Source: a bacterium
Lineage (GTDB): Bacteria > Patescibacteriota > Microgenomatia > Woykebacterales > RBG-16-39-9b
Length of the DNA: 13,330 nt
Assembly: GCA_030690175.1 (NCBI GenBank)
Contig: JAUYHE010000016.1
Location: 1-13,330 of the forward strand
Direction: 5' to 3'
Shown piece by piece: positions 7,239 to 13,040 of the stretch. Every line of letters begins with the position of its first letter. Position 1 is the first letter of the stretch. The notes below the pieces were generated by a model that worked only from the letters and a program-made list of their open reading frames with translations, did no database searches and had not been told where the DNA came from. Both the position numbers and the translations under genes were made by a program.

Positions 7239-7245
7239 GAGCTTT

Positions 7246-8010
7246 ATGATTAAAAATAGCCTTTTTTACGTCTCGCCAAATAAACTAAAGATCTGGCTGG
7301 AGTGCCCCAGAAAATTTTGGCACTACTATATTCACGAGCCCACAAAATACAAGGAACCACCTAGGGCTTATTATACTCTTGGGGAGGCAGTTCACGATAC
7401 TTTAAATTCTTTTTTCAGCCTGGTCCCGCAAATCCGCACCAAAGAAAGGCTGCTTGACCAATTCGAACTTCATTGGCGGGGAATTGTAAATCAAAAAGGC
7501 GGTTTTAAAGACAGTGTGGAGGAACAGGAGTATAAAAATAGGGCTATTCAAATGCTTGAAAATTTTTTTCTTCGTGAGGACATCCTGGTAACCCCTTTCC
7601 GACTTTCTCCTTCTTCAACAAAGTACTTTCCGCTAACTTCCAAAATAATGCTCGGCGGAAAAATTGATCGTGTGGACCAGGAACCAGATGGAAGTCTTCA
7701 CATAATCGACTATAAAACTGGAAGAGAAGATCGAGATGATCCTTATCAGTTACTAATTTACGATCTCTTGATCCGCGGCTGGCTAAGAAAGGAGGTCTCA
7801 AAGCTTTCCTACCTGCATCTGGAAAGCGGTAATTGGTCGACCAAACCCTCAACCGAAAAGGATCGAGCAAGAATAAAAAAATTTATTATCACTACAGCCA
7901 ATCAGATACCAAGAGGAGTAGACTACAAATTATTTGTTTGCAATTTGCGGGAAAAATGCCACCACTGTGATTATTTGCGGGAAATAAATTATGAACCTAT
8001 CTTAAATTAA
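7246..8010 (+). CDS. PD-(D/E)XK nuclease, Cas4/AddB/RecB-like, with likely Fe-S cluster
   Basis: 254 residues from ATG 7246 (an in-frame ATG at 7237 overlaps the -10 box). The nuclease motifs are LGEAVH (H50), GGKIDRVD (D141) and LHIIDYKTG (D155, K157), followed by QLLIY (Q168, Y172), the order seen in RecB-type exonuclease domains. One cysteine stands near the N-terminus in LECPRKFW (C20) and three near the C-terminus in VCNLREKCHHC (C232, C238, C241); this one-plus-three layout is the [4Fe-4S] site of Cas4 and AddB nucleases. It is a stand-alone domain without helicase, and no CRISPR array or cas gene is in the window, so a repair or DNA-end-processing role is more likely than CRISPR adaptation. 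Converges on the HU gene across 55 nt in which I see no clear terminator. Confidence 0.85.
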   Translation: MIKNSLFYVSPNKLKIWLECPRKFWHYYIHEPTKYKEPPRAYYTLGEAVHDTLNSFFSLVPQIRTKERLLDQFELHWRGIVNQKGGFKDSVEEQEYKNRAIQMLENFFLREDILVTPFRLSPSSTKYFPLTSKIMLGGKIDRVDQEPDGSLHIIDYKTGREDRDDPYQLLIYDLLIRGWLRKEVSKLSYLHLESGNWSTKPSTEKDRARIKKFIITTANQIPRGVDYKLFVCNLREKCHHCDYLREINYEPILN

Positions 8011-8065
8011 TTACGCGCTTGTAAGAGTGGTGAGCAGCGCTGAAAATGCCCCTTTAAAAGTTTAT

Positions 8066-8341
8066 TTATTTTCTCACTGTTTTCTTAATGCCTTTTGAAG
8101 CAACAAACCCAACTGTGTTCATTGATGGCAATTGAATCGTTTGACCAGTCTTTGGATTACGACCCGGCCTTGCCTTTCGGCTACGAATGACAAATGTCCC
8201 AAACCCAGAAACAACTACTTTTTCACCCTTTTTTAACGCGGCGATGACATTATTAAAAGTAGAATCAACAGCTTCCTTAGCGGCTTTTTTAGTAAGGTGT
8301 GCTTCTTTAGCAACCTTCTCGATAATATCTGCTTTTAGCAT
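8066..8341 (-). CDS. hup: HU-family DNA-binding protein
   Basis: 91 residues from ATG 8341. HU is a dimeric nucleoid protein that bends and compacts DNA. Helices MLKADIIEKVAKEAHLTKKA and the segment to about residue 38 are followed by GFGTF (46-50) and the DNA-binding arm with RNPKTGQ (61-67), which carries the intercalating proline P63. The C-terminus is basic. An upstream GTG (8350) is in frame, but AAGGAGGTGA (8356-8347) with 8 nt from GGAGG to ATG 8341 fixes the start there. This is one of only two genes in the window with a strong Shine-Dalgarno site, consistent with high expression. Confidence 0.97.
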   Translation of the reverse strand: MLKADIIEKVAKEAHLTKKAAKEAVDSTFNNVIAALKKGEKVVVSGFGTFVIRSRKARPGRNPKTGQTIQLPSMNTVGFVASKGIKKTVRK

Positions 8342-8346
8342 GTTGT

Positions 8347-8391
8347 TCACCTCCTTTTAGACAATTTTACACAAACAACAATAAATTCCAA
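8347..8391 (-). promoter_or_regulatory. HU promoter and Shine-Dalgarno site
   Basis: Minus strand TTGGAA (8391-8386), 16-nt spacer, TAAAAT (8369-8364), then AAGGAGGTGA (8356-8347). The predicted start is near 8357, giving a short leader of about 15 nt that is almost entirely the ribosome-binding site. The -35 lies only 4 nt past the ymdB stop codon, so HU can be transcribed separately from ymdB. Confidence 0.65.
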
Positions 8392-8394
8392 CAA

Positions 8395-9183
8395 TCAAGG
8401 GAGCGTTTTATCTATCCTTCTTATTGATTTTGCGCGGCCTTCTTTTTTGGTCTCGATCAAAACACTGCGAAAAACTTTCGGTCCATCTTCAACCCATTCG
8501 AATTTCGCAGGTCCTGGGTCCTTTTGTTTTTTTATTATGATAGAAGGCTCTACTCCCAAAACTGAATGGAGGGCACCGCTCATACCTATATCTGTGACAA
8601 AGGCGGTTCCTTTGGGCAAAATTTGCGCATCGGCGGATGGAACGTGAGTATGAGTACCAGCTAGCGCTGTAATTTTTCCGTCCAAAAACCAGGCCATTGC
8701 GGCTTTTTCACTGGTAGCCTCGGCGTGATAATCAACTAAAATTACACTAGGTTTTTCTCTATCAATCTGATCTAGCAGGATGGTATCGATTGTCCGGTAA
8801 GGCTCATCGATTGGTTCATCGATCCACTGACGTCCAATTAGATTGATAATTAAAACTTTTTGTTTAGCAATCGTTACATAGGTAAAACCGTAACCCGGTG
8901 CATCGCCCGGATAATTTGCTGGGCGTAAGATCCTAGGATCATTGTTCAAGATCTCGGTAATTTCTTCTCTAAACCAAATATGATTGCCGCTGGTCATAAT
9001 ACCCACCCCGGCGTCTCTGATTTCTTCAATAGTGGCCCCCGTCGCCCCTTTACCGTGAGCTAAATTTTCAATATTGGCAACTACCAAATCTATTTTTTCT
9101 TTTTTGATTAGATCTGGTAAAACTTCTTTTACGGCCGCTCTTCCGGGTTTTGCAACTACGTCACCGATAAAAAGAATTTTCAT
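8395..9183 (-). CDS. ymdB: YmdB-family metallophosphoesterase
   Basis: 262 residues, the normal length. YmdB is a di-metal phosphodiesterase that hydrolyses 2',3'-cyclic nucleotides (and cAMP in some bacteria) and affects mRNA levels. Metal ligands expected for the family are visible: D8 in FIGDVV, E39-N40 in ANIENL, N67-H68 in TSGNHIW, H153 in VDYHAEATSEK, and H178/H180 in GTHTHVPSAD. Two loops differ from the usual sequence: ENLAHGKGAT where most have ENAAGG(F/L)G, and GNHIWF where an Asp normally follows the Trp. It lies just downstream of rny, as in Bacillus, where the two products act together in RNA metabolism. No Shine-Dalgarno site precedes the ATG. Confidence 0.95.
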   Translation of the reverse strand: MKILFIGDVVAKPGRAAVKEVLPDLIKKEKIDLVVANIENLAHGKGATGATIEEIRDAGVGIMTSGNHIWFREEITEILNNDPRILRPANYPGDAPGYGFTYVTIAKQKVLIINLIGRQWIDEPIDEPYRTIDTILLDQIDREKPSVILVDYHAEATSEKAAMAWFLDGKITALAGTHTHVPSADAQILPKGTAFVTDIGMSGALHSVLGVEPSIIIKKQKDPGPAKFEWVEDGPKVFRSVLIETKKEGRAKSIRRIDKTLP

Positions 9184-9201
9184 AAAATTCTGCGTAAATT
9201 A

Positions 9202-9221
9202 AAGATTTTCATTAAAATCTT
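9202..9221. repeat. Perfect 8-bp hairpin in the rny-ymdB gap
   Basis: AAGATTTT-catt-AAAATCTT, on the minus strand followed by TTAATTTACG. It ends 18 nt before the ymdB start. A second short hairpin, GTCC-TTT-GGAC, sits at about 9223-9233. Both are AT-rich or short; they could form a weak terminator or processing site between rny and ymdB. Confidence 0.5.
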
Positions 9222-9254
9222 GTGTCCTTTGGACCAATAATTTTCATAATATTA

Positions 9255-9323
9255 AGGTTCAAAATTTGGATTTTGGATTTTAAGCATTGATTTGACATTT
9301 AGATTTTGGTGTTTGTCATTTAG
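9255..9323. repeat. Degenerate AT-rich intergenic repeat (CCAAAAT / TGACAAAT units)
   Basis: Contains the tandem TTTGGAT-T-TTTGGAT-T (9265-9281) and two copies of TTTG(A/T)CATTTAG (9291-9302 and 9312-9323). On the minus strand the units read AAATGACAAA, AAATGTCAAAT and CCAAAAT. I recall runs of such units as common between genes of Candidate Phyla Radiation genomes. It overlaps the end of rny, whose TGA stop (9318-9316) lies inside an AAATGACAAA unit. Confidence 0.65.
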
Positions 9324-10806
9324 CAATAGCCTCGGCTCTAGTCTCTCGAACCACTACCACTTTCACTTGCCCTGGGTAAGTCACGCTTTTTTCTATTTTA
9401 TCCGCGACATCATGAGCGAGTTTTGTGGCTGCAGCATCATCTATCTGCTCGGGGATTACAATTACCCGCACCTCACGACCGGCTGAAATCGCAAATGATT
9501 TCTCGACTCCTTGAAAAGAGGTGGCGATATTTTCGACATCTTTCAGACGGCGGATATAATCTTCCACAGATTCATGTCGGGCTCCTGGTCTGCTCCCACT
9601 TATTGCATCCGCAATCCACACGATTACCGATTCTACTCCCGAAAACGGTTTGTCCTCGTGATGTTCTTCGACTGCGGCAACTACTTTGGGATCGAAATTA
9701 AATTTTCTTAAGAAATCGACTCCAATCTGAACGTGGGTTCCCTCTTGCTCTGGCGTGAAAACTTTACCAATATCGTGAAACAGACAACCCAGACGGACAA
9801 TATTTACGTCAGCACCAAGTTCTCTAGCGATCGCCACACCGATTTTTGTTTCTTCCAGGGTATGAAGCCAAAGGTTTTGACCATAGGAAAATCTCCATTT
9901 AAATCGGCCTAGTGTGTCCACTATCTCTAAAGGTAAATTGTGAATCCCCACTTCTTTGGCTAGTTTTTCGCCTTCCTCTCTTCTTATTTTTTCAAAGTCT
10001 TTCGTAACCCGATCTACAATTTCATCTATTCTTGAAGGTTGGATACGACCGTCGACCATTAGTTTTTCCAAAGATACTTTAGCAATTTCGCGTCTTTCAC
10101 CGTCAAATGACGAGAGGCGAATAAGACCAGGATCATCCAAATCCACATCGACACCAGTCGCGGCTTCAAATGATTTGATATTGCGCCCTTCTTTACCAAT
10201 TATTCTTCCTTTCATTTCCTCGTCGGTAAGTTTGATGGTAGTCGTAGTGTACTCGGCTACGTAATCAGTCGCACCATGACGCATGGCTTCCACCAAAATA
10301 TGTTTGGCCTTTTCATCGGCCTCTTTTTTGATTTGCTCTTCGGCCTCTCTTATTTTTTTGGCTACCTCTTCTTTGAGATGGCCTTCTGTCGCCTCAAGGA
10401 TCAATTTTTTAGCCTCATCGCGGGTAACTCCGGCGACCTTTTCTAGTTTGGTTACTAGTTCACTTTTAATTCTTTCTAGTTCGGCTTCTTTTTCGGTGAA
10501 AGCTGCTGATCTTTTTTCAATATCGGCCAGTTTCCTTTCCAAATTTTCTTCTCCAACCGCAAGTTTGGCCTCCAGAGACAGGCTCTCAGCCCGAATCTTA
10601 CGACCTTCTTCTTCGGCCTCACGTTTAATACGGAAAGCCTCATCCTTTGCTTCTAAAATGATTTCGCGGGCTCTTGGTTCGAATTTTTCAGTTTTTGTTG
10701 GAGATTCTTTTTCAGCTGGAGTCTTCTTCTTAAGATAATTTTGATATGCAGATGCGACGGCTATCCCAACCACTACCGATATAGCTACAATTAATATAGG
10801 ATCCAT
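9316..10806 (-). CDS. rny: Ribonuclease Y
   Basis: 496 residues, slightly shorter than the usual 510-520. RNase Y is the membrane-anchored endoribonuclease that starts mRNA decay where RNase E is absent. Order of parts: a single membrane anchor (residues about 3-20), a long charged coiled coil (about 40-170), a KH domain with GRIIGKEGRN (200-209, GKEG loop 204-207), and an HD domain with H315 (WLHTLEE), H344-D345 (FHDIGK), EEHHED (380-385) and D400 in ADAISGSRPGAR. All HD metal positions are kept. The ATG has no Shine-Dalgarno site, but a stable hairpin ends 12 nt upstream. The last codons and stop merge into an intergenic repeat. Upstream of ymdB on the same strand. Confidence 0.97.
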   Translation of the reverse strand: MDPILIVAISVVVGIAVASAYQNYLKKKTPAEKESPTKTEKFEPRAREIILEAKDEAFRIKREAEEEGRKIRAESLSLEAKLAVGEENLERKLADIEKRSAAFTEKEAELERIKSELVTKLEKVAGVTRDEAKKLILEATEGHLKEEVAKKIREAEEQIKKEADEKAKHILVEAMRHGATDYVAEYTTTTIKLTDEEMKGRIIGKEGRNIKSFEAATGVDVDLDDPGLIRLSSFDGERREIAKVSLEKLMVDGRIQPSRIDEIVDRVTKDFEKIRREEGEKLAKEVGIHNLPLEIVDTLGRFKWRFSYGQNLWLHTLEETKIGVAIARELGADVNIVRLGCLFHDIGKVFTPEQEGTHVQIGVDFLRKFNFDPKVVAAVEEHHEDKPFSGVESVIVWIADAISGSRPGARHESVEDYIRRLKDVENIATSFQGVEKSFAISAGREVRVIVIPEQIDDAAATKLAHDVADKIEKSVTYPGQVKVVVVRETRAEAIAK

Positions 10807-10818
10807 AATTTAAGTCTT

Positions 10819-10859
10819 CGAAAATTACGTCACGCGCCAGCGGGACATAATTATTTTCG
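10819..10859 (-). promoter_or_regulatory. Hairpin in the rny 5' leader
   Basis: In minus-strand RNA: CGAAAAT pairs with ATTTTCG (7 bp), an AAU bulge, TATGTC pairs with GACGTA (6 bp with one G-U), and CGC-TGGC-GCG caps it. The G-U pair would be a C-A mismatch on the other strand, so the fold favours the rny transcript. It ends 12 nt before the start codon. No T run follows, so it is not an intrinsic terminator. It may protect the 5' end or allow self-control of RNase Y. Confidence 0.5.
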
Positions 10860-10913
10860 GGCCTTTCTAACATATTAATAATTAGGGCAGGAAATTAATG
10901 AAAAGTATGGTGA

Positions 10914-10943
10914 TAAAATATACTGACTTGTCAGTATATTTTA
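10914..10943. terminator. 30-bp perfect palindrome after recX, probable terminator
   Basis: Arms TAAAATATACTGAC and GTCAGTATATTTTA around TT. On the minus strand it lies 15 nt past the recX stop, with an A-rich 5' arm and a T-rich 3' arm, the layout of a symmetric intrinsic terminator. Perfect symmetry would also suit an operator for a dimeric repressor controlling rny. About 100 nt separate it from the rny start; the gap 10860-10913 shows only a weak promoter-like TATTAA. Confidence 0.6.
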
Positions 10944-10958
10944 AATTACTCTAATATT

Positions 10959-11618
10959 TTACCTCTTATCGAAGGGGGTGTCAACGACTTTTTTGACAGT
11001 GTTCCAATCAAATCCGCGTCTTACTAAAAATTGTCCCATTTTTGTTTTAAATTCTTCCTCTGACAATTTTTTGTAGTATTTTACTTTTTTGGCCGCTGCT
11101 TTTTGCGCTAATTCGAACTGTTCCTCTGTATTATCAATAAGCAGCTCGTCGATAGTTTCCTTGGCGATACCTTTTGCTAAAAGTTCCAGCCGGAGCAAAT
11201 TTTTTCCCCTTGGTTTAAACTTTTCTCTTTGCTCTATCCACCACCGAGTAAATTCTCTGTCATCAAGCTGTTTCATTTGTTTTAATTTAACCAGCACCAC
11301 CTCGATTGATTTTTCGTACTGATCTTTTTCTGCGTCGCCTTTTATCTCCTTCAACCTTCCCTTCCTGCGAAGATGGTCGCGCAGCTCCTTTTCACTTCTT
11401 GGTCGAAACGAGAGAAATCTTAAAGCTTTATTCAACAATCTCTCTATTTGGTCTTGGGGAATCAAATCTTGAACCTCTTTTTCAGAAATTTCTTGGCCAA
11501 TCTCAAGTTTTTTTTCAAACCTCAAATCTGCAGAAATGCCAAACGCGAAATTTCCGTCAATAAACACATTAAACCTACCCAACTTCTTTTTTTGTTGCTT
11601 TAAATCGGTAATTTTCAT
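10959..11618 (-). CDS. recX: Regulatory protein RecX
   Basis: 219 residues from ATG 11618; a GTG at 11621 directly before it is also possible. RecX binds RecA filaments and modulates their assembly. Family marks are the N-terminal beta-rich segment (GRFNVFIDGNFAFGI), then the three-helix repeats: ALRFLSFRPRSEKELRDHLRRKG (about residues 66-88), MKQLDDREFTRWWIEQREKFKPRGKNLLRLELLAKGI (about 115-151) and the C-terminal FLVRRGFDWNTVKKVV. The PRSE(K/x)EL and D-(D/x)-xF-xxxWxxxR patterns are typical. A TATAAT box 8 nt before the GTG (11 before the ATG) gives it its own, nearly leaderless transcript, separate from recA 258 nt upstream. Confidence 0.93.
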   Translation of the reverse strand: MKITDLKQQKKKLGRFNVFIDGNFAFGISADLRFEKKLEIGQEISEKEVQDLIPQDQIERLLNKALRFLSFRPRSEKELRDHLRRKGRLKEIKGDAEKDQYEKSIEVVLVKLKQMKQLDDREFTRWWIEQREKFKPRGKNLLRLELLAKGIAKETIDELLIDNTEEQFELAQKAAAKKVKYYKKLSEEEFKTKMGQFLVRRGFDWNTVKKVVDTPFDKR

Positions 11619-11629
11619 CACGCTATCGA

Positions 11630-11635
11630 ATTATA
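11630..11635 (-). promoter_or_regulatory. -10 box of recX
   Basis: Perfect TATAAT on the minus strand, 8 nt before GTG 11621 and 11 nt before ATG 11618. No good -35 is seen at 16-18 nt. It fits the near-leaderless pattern of the window. Confidence 0.5.
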
Positions 11636-11672
11636 CCTCAACACTGTCACAATTGGGACATTCGTCGTTTGA

Positions 11673-11701
11673 TTGATCTAAGATTTAAATTGTGCTATTA
11701 A
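11673..11701 (+). promoter_or_regulatory. Plus-strand promoter-like element ahead of the recX-recA intergenic RNA candidate
   Basis: TTGATC (11673-11678), a 17-nt spacer ending in TGC, then TATTAA (11696-11701). Predicted start about 11708. It points away from recX and towards the G-rich segment that runs up to the recA stop codon. Spacing is ideal, hexamers match 4 of 6 each. Confidence 0.4.
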
Positions 11702-11707
11702 GAAACT

Positions 11708-11880
11708 AACGTTTTTAAGGAGGGTCCATTGCAAGCCAACCAGCTTATGGGGGGGGGCAAGGTTCCGACATAACGGCGGGGGCACGGCGTTCCAAGTAGT
11801 AAGGATAAAGCAAAAGGGAAGAAATTGAGATTGTGTAAAGGTCCGTCTGCTCGTGAAATCAGACCGTACTGGTAACCCCC
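11708..11880 (+). ncRNA. Candidate structured non-coding RNA between recX and recA, family unassigned
   Basis: About 170 nt with much higher G content than the surrounding AT-rich gaps, and no convincing reading frame in either direction. On the plus strand, CCAT (11726-11729) pairs with ATGG (11747-11750) and AAGC (11733-11736) with GCTT (11743-11746), with a TGC bulge and a CAACCA loop. GTCTG/CAGAC (11845-11849 / 11860-11864) closes a 10-nt loop. ACCAG of the first loop (11739-11743) can pair with CTGGT (11869-11873), and the G9 run (11749-11757) with CCCCC (11876-11880), which together would make a pseudoknot. The 3' end reaches the recA stop codon. The raiA-motif RNA class is one known large RNA worth testing, but I cannot assign it by eye. 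A 14-codon frame (TTG 11729 to TAA 11771-11773) behind AAGGAGGG is an alternative reading. The real strand is not proven. Confidence 0.4.
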
Positions 11881-12920
11881 TAGCCGGCCTCTTCTGTTTC
11901 AGAGTCCTTTTTATTCGTTGCTTTTGTTCCCTTTGTCAAATTTTCTTTGGCTTTTTTTTCAATTTCAGATGCAACTTTTGAATGTTCTTCTAAATAAGCT
12001 TTGGCGGCTTCTCTACCTTGAGCAATGTTTTGGCCATTATAAGAGAACCAGCCACCGCTTTTATTAATAATACCAGCATCTGTCGCTGCATCAAGGATTG
12101 AGCCTTCCTTCGAAATCCCTTTATCAAACATTATGTCAAATTCTGCTTGCCGGAAGGGTGGCGCCACTTTATTTTTTACTACTTTGGCCCGAACTCTGTT
12201 TCCAAGTACATCCCCTCCATCGGTAATACTTTCGATGCGGCGCACATCGATCCGTACCGAAGAGTAAAATTTTAAGGCTCTACCGCCAGGTGTGGTCTCG
12301 GGGTTTCCAAACATTACCCCCACTTTTTCGCGCAGCTGATTAATAAATATGACCAGGGTTTTTGATTTAGAAATGGCGGCGGCTAGTTTCCGCATTGCTT
12401 GGCTCATTAGTCTAGCCTGAATACCAATAAAGGCATCCCCCATCTCCCCTTCTACCTCGGCTCTAGGCACCAGCGCAGCAACAGAATCGATAACTACAAT
12501 ATCCACGCCTCCACTGCGCACAAGGGTTTCAACAATTTCCAAGGCTTGTTCACCGGTATCTGGTTGGGAAATTAATAGCTCTTGAATGTCCACACCAATA
12601 CTTTCGGCGCGGGCAGGATCCAGAGCGTGTTCGGCATCGACAAAAGCAGCCGTACCGCCTTTTTTCTGGGCTTCGGCAATTACGTGAAGAGCAAGTGTGG
12701 TTTTGCCTCCACCTTCTGGACCAAAAATTTCGACGACTCGACCTCTCGGTAAGCCGCCTACCCCAAGAGCCAGGTCCAAACCAAGAGAACCAGTGGGAAT
12801 TACGTCTACGGAAAGTCGCGACCCGGCTTCCCCTAGTTTCATGATGCTACCCTTGCCAAATTGCTTTTCTATCTCATTCATCGCTGCACGGATTGCGTCT
12901 AGTTTTCCGTCATTACTCAT
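11880..12920 (-). CDS. recA: Recombinase RecA
   Basis: 346 residues from ATG 12920 (MSNDGKLDAI). RecA forms filaments on single-stranded DNA and drives strand exchange in repair. Walker A is GPEGGGKT (67-74), where most RecA have GPESSGKT; the catalytic glutamate is in VDAEHALD (E97); Walker B is IVVIDS (D145); loop L1 holds EGEMGD (157-162), and INQLREKVGVMFGNPETTPGG (194-214) leads into loop L2. The C-terminal domain is complete and ends in an acidic, lysine-mixed tail (KKDSETEEAG). The start is set by AAGGAGG (12933-12927), 6 nt before the ATG; an in-frame ATG at 12953 lies upstream of the predicted transcript start. First gene of the recA-recX-rny-ymdB series. Confidence 0.98.
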   Translation of the reverse strand: MSNDGKLDAIRAAMNEIEKQFGKGSIMKLGEAGSRLSVDVIPTGSLGLDLALGVGGLPRGRVVEIFGPEGGGKTTLALHVIAEAQKKGGTAAFVDAEHALDPARAESIGVDIQELLISQPDTGEQALEIVETLVRSGGVDIVVIDSVAALVPRAEVEGEMGDAFIGIQARLMSQAMRKLAAAISKSKTLVIFINQLREKVGVMFGNPETTPGGRALKFYSSVRIDVRRIESITDGGDVLGNRVRAKVVKNKVAPPFRQAEFDIMFDKGISKEGSILDAATDAGIINKSGGWFSYNGQNIAQGREAAKAYLEEHSKVASEIEKKAKENLTKGTKATNKKDSETEEAG

Positions 12921-12926
12921 AGAATA

Positions 12927-12984
12927 CCTCCTTGATAGGCAGTCCTGTAGCAATTAAAGTAGCACAACGAAAAAAGGAATACAA
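12927..12984 (-). promoter_or_regulatory. recA promoter region, direct repeat and Shine-Dalgarno site
   Basis: Minus strand TTGTAT (12984-12979), a 17-nt spacer ending in TGC, TACTTT (12961-12956), predicted start near 12949, then AAGGAGG (12933-12927). TGCTAC occurs twice in direct repeat 12 bp apart (12964-12959 and 12952-12947), over the -10 and the predicted start. I see no LexA-type palindrome, either the CGAAC...GTTCG or the CTG...CAG form. Confidence 0.45.
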
Positions 12985-13040
12985 GTACTTTACCTTTTAA
13001 CATATAATCACGTTTTATCTAACTAAATGCCAACTGGCTG

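Noticed and set aside
7246..8010. Cas4 of a CRISPR system
   Set aside because: No repeats, spacers or other cas genes in the window; the fold is shared with repair nucleases.
8015..8042. GCGCT...AGCGC inverted repeat between the nuclease and HU genes
   Set aside because: Five pairs around a 15-nt loop without a T run; not a credible terminator.
9956..10738. Long open frames opposite rny (about 100 and 150 codons, very serine-rich)
   Set aside because: Mirror of the charged coiled-coil codons of RNase Y; composition is that of an antisense shadow.
10883..10957. Short plus-strand frame starting with ATGAAAAGTATGGTG
   Set aside because: Eighteen or so codons, runs through the palindrome, no Shine-Dalgarno site or -10 box; no sign of coding.
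11840..11880. recA terminator on the minus strand (GTCTG/CAGAC stem)
   Set aside because: Short stem with a 10-nt loop, followed by GGACCTTT rather than a T run; better explained as part of a structured RNA.
12921..12953. Longer recA start (ATG 12953, adding MLQDCLSRRYS)
   Set aside because: The AAGGAGG site lies inside this extension and points to ATG 12920; the extension overlaps the predicted transcript start.
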